62,000 bases of DNA from Tubiluchus corallicola (taxonomy: Eukaryota > Priapulida > Priapulimorpha > Priapulimorphida > Tubiluchidae): positions 1 to 62,000 of the forward strand of contig JAQGDQ010000506.1 of assembly GCA_030141605.1 (NCBI GenBank). Direction: 5' to 3'. Made by a program: the position numbers and the translations under genes. How positions within the stretch are numbered: the first letter of the stretch is position 1; every line of letters begins with the position of its first letter. The notes under the pieces are model-generated. The model saw only the letters and a list, made by a program, of their open reading frames with translations. It searched no databases and had not been told where the DNA came from. Shown piece by piece: positions 26,601 through 34,228 of this stretch.

Positions 26601-29600
26601 GAAGACACATTTGGAGAGTCAACTGTCTTGAAAAGACAAAGCATGTCACCAAAAATGTGTGTGAGTCATTGCCACGTATTGGGTATGTTTTATTTGCATT
26701 GTTTTAATTACTTTGGATAAAACTGTAAATGCAAGGATATCTTTTGTGATTTAGAGAAAAAAACCTTTAAACTCTTTTAATGAAGTATCAGTTCGTGCAT
26801 GTCCAAACTTGAACACTACATCTAGATACAACAGTTCATGCATGTCCAAACTTGAACACTACACCTAGATACAACAGTTCATTCATGTCCAAACTTGAAC
26901 ACTACACCTGGATACAACAGTTTATGCATGTCCAAACTCGAACACTACATCTGGATACAACAGTTCATTCATGTCCAAACTTGAACACTGCACCTAGATA
27001 CAACAGTTCATTCATGTCCAAACTTGAACACTACACCTAGATACAACAGTTCATGCATGTCCAAACTTGAACACTACACCTAGATACAACAGTTCATGCA
27101 TGTCCAAACTTGAACACTACACCTGGATACAACAGTTCATGCATGTCCAAACTTGAACACTACATCTGGATACAACAGTTCATGCATGTCCAAACTTGAG
27201 TCCTACACCTAGATACAACAGTTCGTGCATGTCCAAACTTGAACACTACACCTGGATACAACAGTTCATGCATTTTCAAACTTGAACACTACACCTAGAT
27301 ACAACAGTTCATGCATGTCCAAACTTGAGTCCTACACCTGGATACAACAGTTCATGCATGTCCAAACTTGAACACTACACCTGGATACAACAGTTCATGC
27401 ATGTCCAAACTTGAACACTACATCTGGATACAACAGTTCATGCATGTCCAAACTTGAACACTACACCTGGATACAACAGTTCATGCATGTCCAAACTTGA
27501 ACACTACACCTAGATACAACAGTTCATGCATGTTCAAACTTGAACACTACACCTAGGTACAACAGTTCATGCATGTCCAAACTTGAACACTACACCTAGA
27601 TACAACAGTTCATGCATGTCCAAACTTGAGTCCTACACCTAGGTACAACAGTTCATGTATGTTCAAACTTGAGCCCTACACCTAGATACAACAGTTCATG
27701 CATGTCCAAACTTGAACACTACACCTAGATACAACAGTTCATGCATGTCCAAACTTGAACACTACACCTAGGTACAACAGTTCGTGCATGTCCAAACTTG
27801 AACACTACACCTAGATACAACAGTTCATGCATGTCCAAACTTGAACACTACACCTAGATACAACAGTTCATGCATGTCCAAACTTGAACACTACACCTAG
27901 GTACAACAGTTCATGCATGTCCAAACTTGAGTCCTACACCTGGATACAACAGTTCATGCATGTCCAAACTTGAACACTACACCTGGATACAACAGTTCAT
28001 GCATGTCCAAACTTGAACACTACATCTGGATACAACAGTTCATGCATGTCCAAACTTGAACACTACATCTGGGTACAACAGTTCATGCATGTCCAAACTT
28101 GAGTCCTACACCTGGATACAACAGTTCATGCATGTCCAAACTTGAACACTACACCTGGATACAACAGTTCATGCATGTCCAAACTTGAACACTACATCTG
28201 GATACAACAGTTCATGCATGTCCAAACTTGAACACTACACCTGGATACAACAGTTCATGCATGTCCAAACTTGAACACTACACCTAGATACAACAGTTCA
28301 TGCATGTTCAAACTTGAACACTACACCTAGGTACAACAGTTCATGCATGTCCAAACTTGAACACTACACCTAGATACAACAGTTCATGCATGTCCAAACT
28401 TGAACACTACACCTAGGTACAACAGTTCATGTATGTTCAAACTTGAGCCCTACACCTAGATACAACAGTTCATGCATGTCCAAACTTGAACACTACACCT
28501 AGATACAACAGTTCATGCATGTCCAAACTTGAACACTACACCTAGGTACAACAGTTCGTGCATGTCCAAACTTGAACACTACACCTAGATACAACAGTTC
28601 ATGCATGTCCAAACTTGAACACTACACCTAGATACAACAGTTCATGCATGTCCAAACTTGAACACTACACCTAGATACAACAGTTCATGCATGTTCAAAC
28701 TTGAACACTACACCTAGATACAACAGTTCATTCATGTCCAAACTTGAACACTACACCTAGATACAACAGTTCATGCATGTTCAAACTTGAACACTACACC
28801 TAGATACAACAGTTCATGCATGTCCAAACTTGAACACTACATCTGGATACAACAGTTCATGTATGTCCAAACTTGAACACTACATCTAGATACAACAGTT
28901 CATGCATGTCCAAACTTGAACACTACACCTAGATACAACAGTTCATGCATTTTCAAACTTGAACACTACATCTGGATACAACAGTTCATGTATGTCCAAA
29001 CTTGAACACTACATCTAGATACAAAAGTTCATGCATGTCCAAACTTGAACACTACACCTAGATACAACAGTTCATTCATGTCCAAACTTGAACACTACAC
29101 CTAGATACAACAGTTCGTGCATGTTCAAACTTGAACACTACACCTGGGTACAACAGTTCATGCATGTCCAAACTTGAACACTACACCTGGATACAACAGT
29201 TCATGCATGTCCAAACTTGAACACTACACCTAGATACAACAGTTCGTGCATGTTCAAACTTGAACACTACACCTGGATACAACAGTTCATGCATGTCCAA
29301 ACTTGAACACTACACCTGGATACAACAGTTCGTGCATGTTCAAACTTGAACACTACACCTGGGTACAACAGTTCATGCATGTCCAAACTTGAACACTACA
29401 CCTGGATACAACAGTTCATGCATGTCCAAACTTGAACACTACACCTAGATACAACAGTTCGTGCATGTTCAAACTTGAACACTACACCTAGATACAACAG
29501 TTCGTGCATGTTCAAACTTGAACACTACACCTGGGTACAACAGTTCATGCATGTCCAAACTTGAACACTACACCTGGATACAACAGTTCATGCATGTCCA

Positions 29601-31360
29601 AACTTGAACACTACACCTGGATACAACAGTTCATGCATGTCCAAACTTGAACACTACACCTAGATACAACAGTTCATGCATGTCCAAACTTGAACACTAC
29701 ACCTAGATACAACAGTTCGTGCATGTTCAAACTTGAACACTACACCTGGGTACAACAGTTCATGCATGTCCAAACTTGAACACTACACCTGGATACAACA
29801 GTTCATGCATGTCCAAACTTGAACACTACACCTAGATACAACAGTTCGTGCATGTTCAAACTTGAACACTACACCTGGATACAACAGTTCATGCATGTCC
29901 AAACTTGAACACTACACCTGGATACAACAGTTCGTGCATGTTCAAACTTGAACACTACACCTAGATACAACAGTTCATGCATGTTCAAACTTGAACACTA
30001 CACCTAGATACAACAGTTCATTCATGTCCAAACTTGAACACTACACCTAGATACAACAGTTCATTCATGTCCAAACTTGAGTCCTACACCTAGATACAAC
30101 AGTTCATGCATGTCCAAACTTGAACACTACACCTAGATACAACAGTTCATGCATTTTCAAACTTGAACACTACATCTGGATACAACAGTTCATGTATGTC
30201 CAAACTTGAACACTACATCTAGATACAACAGTTCATGCATGTCCAAACTTGAACACTACACCTAGATACAACAGTTCATGCATTTTCAAACTTGAACACT
30301 ACATCTGGATACAACAGTTCATGTATGTCCAAACTTGAACACTACATCTAGATACAACAGTTCATGCATGTCCAAACTTGAACACTACACCTAGATACAA
30401 CAGTTCATGCATGTCCAAACTTGAGCCCTACACCTGGATACAACAGTTCATTCATGTCCAAACTTGAACACTACACCTGGATACAACAGTTCATGCATGT
30501 CCAAACTTGAACACTACACCTAGATACAACAGTTCATGCATGTCCAAACTTGAACACTACACCTAGATACAACAGTTCATGCATGTCCAAACTTGAACAC
30601 TACACCTAGATACAACAGTTCATGCATGTCCAAACTTGAACACTACATCTGGATACAACAGTTCATGCATGTCCCAACTTGTTTTATTTATTTATTAAAT
30701 ATATCCTCAACGATCATTACAGCATTGTACATAAAAGTATTTAATAACATATTTATTATTATGTGCACAAGATGCCAAGCCGCAAATAACCCGTGTAGTA
30801 CTCAAGAAGTAATTACTTGTTTAGAGTACCCCAAATGAATGTGGACTGAGTGTAATAGAAATGAGCAGTAAACAATAGGCCTATTGATTTCCTTGCTGGT
30901 AACGAAATATGGCGATGAATAGTTGTAACTAGATCATGGAGTTGGACCTACTTTTTCACTCAAAGTAGTGGCCAAAAACATGTCTTTGATTCAGCTTTTT
31001 CTTTCATATTTATTTCAGCTTTACTTTATTTCGTATTTCACGAATTCATACAGCAAACGCCTTATTTTTTATGCAGAACACAATTTTGCTGTGCTGACTA
31101 ATTACGATGAATGCAAATGCACAAACAGCCGAAACTTTGAAGATGAAGTCGACTCTTATCACTGCGCAGCATGCGGAGGTGCTTGGAATGGTAGAAGTAA
31201 TAACAATGGTCTTTGCGGGAGAAAAAATTATGTTGGCATATACAGGCTCTATTTTATTAGCTACTCGAATTGCTTAAAACAAACAGCAGAATTTATCATT
31301 ATTGGTTTGGTGATGAGCATAGTGTTCGGAAGATTTCTCTCTGCTTGCCCTTTAATCTAA
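5194..31360 (+). CDS. Multi-WSC-domain protein gene, three five-exon modules (15 exons, 5' partial)
   Basis: Fifteen exons encode about 1,300 residues of tandem cysteine-rich WSC-type domains, each with the pattern GC(W/F) ... C..C ... C.C ... C..C ... VY. The exons occur in the order A-B-C-D-E three times: 5194-13204, 14077-20770 and 21985-31360. Every internal junction is phase 1, so any exon or module can be duplicated or skipped without a frameshift. A, B and C are single-exon domains; D+E is one domain split by an intron. WSC domains are known from fungal stress sensors, polycystin and kremen proteins and are thought to bind carbohydrate. The product is probably secreted or at the cell surface. 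The first exon in the window starts in phase 1, so the start codon and signal peptide lie outside. The last exon runs into a stop after a hydrophobic tail. Confidence 0.8.
5570..5735 (+). repeat. Dispersed repeat, copy 1 (partner 21370-21530)
   Basis: The block CACGAGGATCATTTTGATAC through AATCTTGAGAAAA is repeated directly near 21388-21505 with about 10% difference. Both copies sit in introns next to A-type WSC exons (after A1, before A3). They may be transposon pieces or a trace of the module duplication. Confidence 0.6.
6431..6745 (+). repeat. (CAA/CAG)n composite trinucleotide array
   Basis: About 315 bp of CAA with CAG, CGA and CCAACAA interruptions, ending in CGACGA. Long Asn/Gln/Thr and Val/Leu/Cys readings on both strands are by-products of the repeat, not genes. 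It lies in the intron between exons A1 and B1. Confidence 0.95.
7237..7664. mobile_element. hAT-type MITE with intact 8-bp target duplication
   Basis: The ends are TAGGGGTGAGCAT and its inverse form ATACTCACCCCTA. They are flanked by perfect 8-bp duplications CCAGTGGT at 7229-7236 and 7665-7672. An 8-bp duplication and a TAGGGGTG terminus are hallmarks of the hAT superfamily. The 428-bp interior is non-coding and full of ATTCGAATTCGAA-type short palindromes near both ends. It is inserted inside the larger element that fills the A1-B1 intron. Confidence 0.85.
7977..8270 (+). CDS. WSC gene exon B1
   Basis: 98 codons, acceptor TGATTTTAG and donor ACTGAAA|GTAAGT, phase 1 on both sides. It encodes APHEYQGCFAYFKPEIYF, then NDCLTICRDKGYLFGS, YECVCGNGFPFD, NCTRC and VSVYATES. 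Eight cysteines match the WSC pattern. The closest relative is B2 (14904), with only a small number of residue differences, which points to a recent module duplication or gene conversion. Confidence 0.88.
8455..8665 (+). repeat. Dispersed repeat, copy 1 (partner 26085-26275)
   Basis: The block AGCCGTCACTTTGTTTAC through CATAGGAGCGGCC and GAGACAATTAGG is repeated in the same orientation at 26100-26275 with modest divergence. Both copies are intronic in the WSC gene. Confidence 0.7.
9015..9140 (+). repeat. Short tandem repeat, AAAGTTCTACAGATTTCTAG unit
   Basis: About two and a half copies of a 36-bp unit made of AGTTCTA-like heptamers. Confidence 0.8.
9595..10330 (+). repeat. Dispersed repeat family beta, two and a half tandem copies
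   Basis: Blocks such as AACAGCTAGCTAGAAC, GCAAGATCCTGCTAGTAAAT and GACTAATGCATAGTTAAG occur three times in direct order here. They recur inverted at 15225-15610 and again direct at 17085-17545. No open frame is shared. Likely a non-autonomous transposon. Confidence 0.7.
10464..10808 (+). CDS. WSC gene exon C1
   Basis: 115 codons, acceptor CATTCTAG and donor CAAATG|GTAAGA, phase 1. It encodes DILGCWADKFPN, DLTPDKCRAHCLELNYAYAG, ECWCGNTYGQYGPARNPC, CGGSGDEQCN and CGGDLALQVYPTNG. It is the most canonical WSC domain of the module: TPDKCxxHC followed by YAYAGLQxGxECxCGN fits the family consensus best. It has ten cysteines. Confidence 0.92.
10965..11946 (+). repeat. 62-bp minisatellite, ~16 copies
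   Basis: The unit contains GGATATCGTATGGCACAAGT and AGCATGAGTAGGAAATGAGT. The period is exactly 62 bp over about 980 bp, with mainly single-base variants. It lies in the C1-D1 intron and explains a ladder of 61-codon antisense readings that are not genes. Confidence 0.95.
12143..12268 (+). CDS. WSC gene exon D1 (first half of split WSC domain)
   Basis: 42 codons, acceptor GTTTGTTTAAG and donor GAATTGG|GTATGA, phase 1. It encodes VLVPGGELLTGCLKVAQEF then SMTATMCIHFCYELG. This supplies the N-terminal GC and C..C helix of a WSC domain; exon E1 supplies the rest. It is near-identical in its second half to D2 (17911). Confidence 0.85.
13019..13204 (+). CDS. WSC gene exon E1 (second half of split WSC domain)
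   Basis: 62 codons, acceptor TACCTTTCAG and donor TATTCTG|GTGAGC, phase 1. It encodes GEDIAVLSNHDECTCTGC, then YCATCAGAFTGRSNYLDLCG and VQRVYSG. The ECxC, CxxCxGxFxGR and VxRVY elements complete the WSC fold begun by D1. Confidence 0.85.
13430..14045 (+). mobile_element. Dispersed element alpha, copy 1
   Basis: Shared blocks are CCGATTTTTTCGAAATTT, GGCGCCTGGTGGGACTCTC, ATATATAGCT, GCAATTTTCGCTTGGAAAAC and AAAGCCATTGTTGTGACGTC, ending in CTTTAATTCAGTAAAA. Other copies are at 18060-18500 (+), 43425-43830 (+) and 47310-47840 (-). A 115-codon reading inside (13471-13818) is not conserved between copies, so the element is treated as non-coding. It sits just upstream of exon A2. Confidence 0.75.
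14077..14448 (+). CDS. WSC gene exon A2
   Basis: 124 codons, acceptor TTATGTTTAG and donor ACGGGAG|GTTAGA, phase 1. It encodes VWKRARHDYRGCWMLPVDVT, YECIAQCRAFSK, SYICHCDDTVGTA and CPGGNDGFCGGDAYAYAVYD. It is about 20 residues longer than A1 and A3 because of an insertion with an extra cysteine (AADCGFLPSSIIGAQS) between the CHC and CxxCPG parts. Confidence 0.87.
14576..14666. repeat. (CT)n(AT)n compound microsatellite
   Basis: Pure CT followed directly by pure TA/AT, in the A2-B2 intron. The flank CATGTAGAAACTAGGTTAAT is repeated next to the microsatellite at 36540-36580, so the repeat is part of a dispersed unit. Confidence 0.9.
14904..15197 (+). CDS. WSC gene exon B2
   Basis: 98 codons, acceptor GATTTTAG and donor CTGAAA|GTGAGT, phase 1. 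It encodes APHEYQGCFVYFKPEIYF, CLAICRDKGYFFGSIYSS, YECLCGNGFPFDKF and VSVYATES. The nucleotide identity with B1 is very high over the first 130 bases, including the last bases of the intron. Confidence 0.88.
15225..15610 (-). repeat. Dispersed repeat family beta, inverted copy
   Basis: Reverse complement of the 9595-10330 family: it contains CAGAATCTTGCTTGGGAACA, CTAGCTAGCTGTTAAAAC and the terminal AAAAGGCTTATT block. Confidence 0.7.
15765..16350. mobile_element. Degenerate second copy of the 7.2-kb hAT MITE
   Basis: The block around GCACAATTTTTAAACAAATT and GCAGAACAAAATCAAGTAAT matches the interior of the 7237-7664 element. The right end ATAGAGAACTTTCATCCCTC is a decayed form of its terminus. 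A clear left end and target duplication are not visible. Confidence 0.5.
16420..16650 (+). repeat. Dispersed repeat with GGCGGATGCCCTTCCTGAC core
   Basis: The blocks CTATGCGGGGTCGCCGTTGT, GGCGGATGCCCTTCCTGAC and TATCCGGGCTTGGGACCGGC resemble a repeat I recall as common in fish and other aquatic animal genomes. That recollection is not verified. A run of 12 C's follows. It lies just upstream of exon C2. Confidence 0.45.
16690..17025 (+). CDS. WSC gene exon C2
   Basis: 112 codons, acceptor TATTTTCCAG and donor CAAATG|GTTAGT, phase 1. It encodes DALGCWEDKDPLAQQPHSGE, VTPDKCIEHCSELNYAYAG, DCYCGNIYGRYLPARNPC and CGGNWALEVYRTNG. A full canonical WSC domain. Confidence 0.92.
17085..17545 (+). repeat. 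Dispersed repeat family beta, direct copy
   Basis: It begins with AATAAGCCTCTTCACAGTTC and contains AACAGCTAGCTAGACCC and a CACACTAATGCACAATTAA variant. It lies in the C2-D2 intron. Confidence 0.7.
17911..18036 (+). CDS. WSC gene exon D2 (first half of split WSC domain)
   Basis: 42 codons, acceptor TTTTTGTGCAAG and donor GAAGTGG|GTATGG, phase 1. It encodes VYVPGGRFQSGCFKLVQKF and SMTATMCIHFCYEVG. The last 50 bases are almost identical to D1. Confidence 0.85.
18060..18500 (+). mobile_element. Dispersed element alpha, copy 2
   Basis: Directly follows exon D2. It shares CGATTTTTTTGAAATTTG, GGTATATAGCTTTTTAGAAA and AAAGCCATTGTTGTGACGTT blocks with the copies at 13.4, 43.4 and 47.3 kb. Confidence 0.75.
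18700..18940 (+). repeat. ~120-bp direct tandem duplication
   Basis: Two copies of a unit with TATATGTGTATTCATGTGTG, GCTATACTGGATGGCTAAG and GCTTTAATAACAG blocks follow each other in the D2-E2 intron. Confidence 0.8.
18950..20205 (+). other. Intronic AT-rich sequence, nothing recognised
   Basis: Part of the D2-E2 intron. It is mostly A/T with no exon, domain or tandem array visible to me. Confidence 0.5.
20207..20508 (+). repeat. 27-bp minisatellite, ~11 copies
   Basis: The unit is CCCATTGTTGTTGTTACTGTATTGTTA. The period is 27 bp, a multiple of three, so all frames stay open and give TVTTTMGNN-type and Leu/Cys/Val-rich readings. These are artefacts. It ends about 75 bp before exon E2. Confidence 0.93.
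20585..20770 (+). CDS. WSC gene exon E2 (second half of split WSC domain)
   Basis: 62 codons, acceptor GTGTTTTCAG and donor TATTCTG|GTGAGT, phase 1. It encodes GEDFAVLNNYDECTCTSY, HCATCAGAFTGRNNYFDLCG and VHRVYSG. The last 100 bases are almost identical to E1. Confidence 0.87.
21045..21159 (+). pseudogene. Truncated third E-type WSC exon
   Basis: It encodes VVKKHCGACGGAFTGRNNHF, DRCGSK and a terminal ASIYRVYTG, then has an intact GTGAGG donor in phase 1. The first half of the domain (GEDFAVL...ECTC) is missing. The AG in front (21042-21043) would put the reading into a stop in phase 1. It looks like a leftover of an additional, deleted unit between modules 2 and 3. Confidence 0.75.
21370..21530 (+). 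repeat. Dispersed repeat, copy 2 (partner 5570-5735)
   Basis: CACGAGGATCATTTTGATAC through AATCTTGAGAAAA, same orientation as the copy after exon A1. Confidence 0.6.
21543..21805 (+). repeat. Composite trinucleotide array (CAA, CTC, CAT, CAC, CAG)
   Basis: About 260 bp in which the repeated triplet changes in blocks: CAA/CCA, CTC, CAT, CTC, CAT/CAC, then CAG/CAA. His/Pro/Gln-rich readings on both strands are artefacts. It lies upstream of exon A3. Confidence 0.93.
21985..22299 (+). CDS. WSC gene exon A3
   Basis: 105 codons, acceptor TTGTCTTCACAG and donor ACTGGAG|GTAATA, phase 1. It encodes EWKDSRPEYRGCWKFPTHIT, AYECVSRCMVFSN, SYICHCDNTVGTG, CEKCDGDNNGYCG and LYAVYDTGG. Confidence 0.88.
22573..22863 (+). 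CDS. WSC gene exon B3
   Basis: 97 codons, acceptor TTTCTGTATAG and donor CTGAAA|GTAAGT, phase 1. It encodes APHKYQGCFPYYKPETYF, KCTETCGNEGYLFGSLHY, FVCKCGNGFPFDKFSLNC and VSVYATES. More diverged from B1/B2 than those are from each other. Confidence 0.88.
22864..23951 (+). other. Intron B3-C3, nothing recognised
   Basis: About 1.1 kb. Overlapping short open frames at 23307-23620 on both strands show no family resemblance and no splice-site context. Confidence 0.5.
23952..24287 (+). CDS. WSC gene exon C3
   Basis: 112 codons, acceptor CCATCTTCTAG and donor ACAGCTG|GTGAGT, phase 1. It encodes EILGCWEDRDPRAGRPHKGT, YLTPEKCKRHCLKFGFAFAG, ECHCGHSYGRYSSARNPC and CGGEWAMLVYPTAG. A full canonical WSC domain. 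Confidence 0.92.
24331..25470. mobile_element. ~1.1-kb TIR element with an internal tandem array
   Basis: The left end around 24340-24380 contains ACGACTGCAAATAATGCAAT. Its inverse ATTGCATTATTTGCAGTCGC is at 25428-25447, next to TGTGTGTAAC/GTTGTCACACA flanks. Between them are the tandem array and about 600 bp of AT-rich DNA without coding. It lies in the C3-D3 intron. The target duplication was not resolved. Confidence 0.55.
24345..24815 (+). repeat. 67-bp minisatellite, ~7 copies
   Basis: The unit contains GGCAGTCAAGTACGACTG and ATGCAATTACGCGCTTGCAT with a TTTTTTCACCTCC spacer. The period is 67 bp at 24411, 24478 and 24545. The first half of the unit is also the terminal repeat of the surrounding element. 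Confidence 0.93.
26085..26275 (+). repeat. Dispersed repeat, copy 2 (partner 8455-8665)
   Basis: GCCGTCACTTTGTTTACGTC through CATAGGAGCGGCC and GAGACAATTAGG, same orientation as the first copy. Confidence 0.7.
26551..26682 (+). CDS. WSC gene exon D3 (first half of split WSC domain)
   Basis: 44 codons, acceptor TTTTATACAAG and donor GTATTGG|GTATGT, phase 1. It encodes GFPLGEKLGTGCYRKSEED and SMSPKMCVSHCHVLG. Its partner E3 is 4.4 kb away, across the large minisatellite. Confidence 0.82.
26795..30680 (+). repeat. 43-bp minisatellite, ~90 copies, with higher-order repeats
   Basis: The unit contains ACAACAGTTCATGCATGTCC, AAACTTGAACACTACACC and TAGAT. The period is 43 bp for almost 3.9 kb. Variant types (TAGAT/TGGAT/TAGGT, CATGCATG/CATTCATG/CGTGCATG, GAACACT/GAGTCCT/GAGCCCT) recur in the same order 774 bp apart (18 units): the GTATGTTCAAACTTGAGCCC variant is at 27657 and again at 28431. 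It lies inside the intron that splits one WSC domain. Confidence 0.96.
31077..31360 (+). CDS. WSC gene terminal exon E3 with hydrophobic tail
   Basis: Acceptor TTTTTTATGCAG, phase 1, then 93 codons to a TAA. It encodes EHNFAVLTNYDECKCTN, YHCAACGGAWNGRSNNNGLC and GIYRLYF. No donor occurs where E1 and E2 have one. The reading continues into a tail with the hydrophobic stretch EFIIIGLVMSIVFG, near the C-terminus, which could be a membrane anchor or a GPI-type signal. The last coding bases and 3' flank are an inverted copy of 4730-4892, so the gene end coincides with a repeat. Alternatively this module is truncated and the tail is accidental. Confidence 0.75.
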
Positions 31361-31505
31361 AGTTGTACTTATTTAGAATTGCCTGTAAAACTTGGCTTCG
31401 TTATATGCATTTAGTAGGTCAACCAATCAGAATTGAGCACGTTTTTTAGTCTACTCATTGGAAGCGAAGAAATCGCCACGTATTTGATTTGTTCTGTAAT
31501 ATTGA
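31340..31505 (-). repeat. Inverted copy of the 4730-4892 repeat
   Basis: Contains TCTCTCTGCTTGCCCTTTAA and GGTCAACCAATCAGAATTGA, the reverse complement of the 4.7-kb copy. It overlaps the last roughly 20 bases of exon E3 coding. Confidence 0.75.
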
Positions 31506-32019
31506 ATTTAAAATAAAAGTTTTTGGGATTTACTTCAAAACACATAGTTTATCATTGTTGATGATTTCTTGTGATGATTAAGTTATTGTTGTTAATTAAA
31601 TGAATCTCTTTGTTAATTAAAAGAATAGACTTCATTTATAATATCATTAATTATGCATTACAAAACTTCCCATCATAAGAGAGTGCTGACTACATATGAG
31701 TTTTATAAAAACGGTGATAATGTCGTTCATAATTATACACTTAATGGTGTTTGATAACTTCTAGATCATGCATTTCCTTATTATTGTTCTGTACTTACTG
31801 TACCAGCCGTGTTTCGGCTGGGTGTTGCGTGTTTGTCTGACCAGTCAGTGTCCTGTTTAAAATTAGTAAATATTCAAAATGAGATGCTGTAAGCTTGCTT
31901 TTTATTTGTGCGGTTATTTCGCACACATCGTACCAATAGCGCTATGACATGTCATGCAGTGCAGTCTTTGCTGCTGTACCCCATATTACCTTTCCTTAAG
32001 TGAAAGCAGGTCCCTTCTT

Positions 32020-32350
32020 AAACCATGGTGCCATGTGATCTAACCATGGTGCAAAATGATCTAACCGTTGTGAGATCAAAATGCCAAAATGGTCTAACCT
32101 GGTGCAAATTGATCTAATCATTGGTGCCAAATGATCTAGCCATGGTGCAAAATGATCTAACCGTGGTGAGAAATGACCTAACCACGGGCCAAAATGGTCT
32201 AACCTGGTGCAAATTGATCTAATCATTGGTGCCAAATGATCTAACCATGGTGAAAAATGACCTAATCGTTGGTGCGAAATGATCGAACCATGGTGAAAAA
32301 TGATCTAACCATGGTGCAAAATGATCTAACCGTGGTGAAAAATGATCTAA
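32020..32350 (+). repeat. ~21-bp degenerate tandem repeat, AAATGATCTAACCATGGTGC
   Basis: About 15 copies with length variation, ending in a short (TA)n. Intergenic. Confidence 0.88.
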
Positions 32351-32379
32351 TATATATATATATATATAATATATTCTTT

Positions 32380-33245
32380 TAGAAATGGCTTACATGAAAG
32401 AAAAGAATTATTACCATAAAAGTTAAATTTCGCGTTTGCGCTGTTTGGTTTGGCTGTTGCACGTATCTATACGAGCGCACTGGTTTCGCCGTTCACTAGT
32501 TAGATGAGCAACAGAGCCTAAATCTCGTGATGTAGAGAAATAGATGCTGTACCTGATTGTAAGAAATAAGAACACATTTTAGTTTTGACGTGAAATTACA
32601 GAGGTAAACTTGAAATTTCAGAAAGTTCAATTTTTGTAAAAAAACTTTTATGCTTTTGCCGGAAATTGACAGTGTGCTGTTTTTCTGCAGCTAATGAATG
32701 ACGTCACTGGTGGAAGAAAAGGCGTGATTTTACTAATTACACGAAGCACTTTTATTACCAAGTCCTTAATATTACTAATATTTTTCGTGAACATTAAAAA
32801 CTTCCCAGAAGTCTCGGACTTTCAAGTCAAAGCTTAGTGAATGAATGGATTAGTTTGACTGATAACTGGACCAACTGTTAAAGTGAAGGTCAAAACAATC
32901 TACCCTTTAAAATATTGAAAGGAAACATTTTTTTCAAAAATGACTTACGTGAAAGAATTATTACCACGCAAACAATTGCGCCACTAGTTCTTCGTTGTTT
33001 AGACGGGCACTACTGCCTGCATTTTGGAAAGGCATTGCAAAAAAACAGGTGATGTACCTCTCAGCTCCAGATATGCTAGTTTCTGATGAGCTACACACGT
33101 TCGACAGCTCATGCGTGAGCACAGTGGTGAATTTCAAAATTGAATTTTTATCTTAAATCTTACCTAGTTTTAGTACAACACACTGAATATCTTTCAGTAG
33201 CACTGTACTTAATTTTTGCGTTCACAAACACATGCAACACACTCA
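32380..33245 (+). other. Intergenic, weak internal duplication only
   Basis: A block around GAAAGAATTATTACCA occurs twice (about 32395 and 32950). No coding was recognised on either strand. Confidence 0.45.
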
Positions 33246-33420
33246 TGGAATATTTTTGCTGTTGAAAATTATGTTAGTTTGTGATGTCATCACCAGTTGG
33301 GCTTGCCTGCTGTTAATTAAGTTTTTAATCTATTATCTAATTATCTGAAATATTAATCGTGTTAAAATGTATACTTTTTATCAGACTTAAAATGGGATAG
33401 TATATGAAAAATCATCTTTC
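33240..33420 (+). repeat. Dispersed repeat, copy 2 (partner 4480-4700)
   Basis: Contains TTTTGCTGTTGAAAATTATG and GTTTGTGATGTCATCACC, shared with the copy upstream of the WSC gene. Confidence 0.6.
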
Positions 33421-33619
33421 TTCCTTTAAATGACTACTCTACTAAGCAGACCCTGCTGTTAGGACTAACCAGAGGAAATCAGAAGCCTTGAGTTCGTTTC
33501 CTAGTGCAGGTGCAGAACTTTTTGATGCTTTTAGTTTACTTGGCCTATATTGCGTTCGTGTGTTTATTGGATCAAAAACAAAATTAAAGCTGGAAAGAAC
33601 GCAAGTAGTAATGATTGTC

Positions 33620-33705
33620 GTCATCATCAGTAATTCAACATTACAATCAGTATCATCATCATCAGTAATTCAACATTACAATCAGTATCATCATCATCAG
33701 TGTTT
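33620..33705 (+). repeat. Two-copy 35-bp tandem repeat
   Basis: CATCATCAGTAATTCAACAT and ACAATCAGTAT occur twice in direct succession. Confidence 0.8.
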
Positions 33706-34228
33706 GTCGCAACGCCAAGGTTGGTTCTGGATGTGGATTCTCTCCTTGCAATGTGATTCTAACAACTGCCAACCTAAAACGGAATTTGTATACATGTACA
33801 CCTGCAGGTTGTGTTTTTAAATTGTTTACAGGTGTTTGCTATCGATAAGGAAGTGATAAACAAGTTACGAATATATAAACACAGATTTTAGCGACTTTAA
33901 GACATGCTAGCTCTTTAATAATAAAAAATCTATTGCTTAATTAAGAGATGAACATGAAATTTAAATTGATTTAATTAAAAATTTTACATAGTAAATTTCG
34001 ACTTCTTAAAATGAATTGAATGTGTGACGTCATTTAAAGAGGAACTCGAAATATTGTATTGTAAAATTTTAAATGAGTTCATTTAAATTTTTTATCCACG
34101 TCTTAAGCCGTTATTTTTATTATTATGAGCACTGCAATCCCTGTGATTTTCCCAAGAGTGCCATATCCCATGGGAAAGTCATGGAAATCCCTTCCTACCG
34201 GTTTCTGCTATTCTTGGCAAGCAACTTT

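Noticed and set aside
26795-30680. CRISPR-like regular repeat array
   Set aside because: Units are contiguous with no unique spacers, and the setting is a eukaryotic intron.
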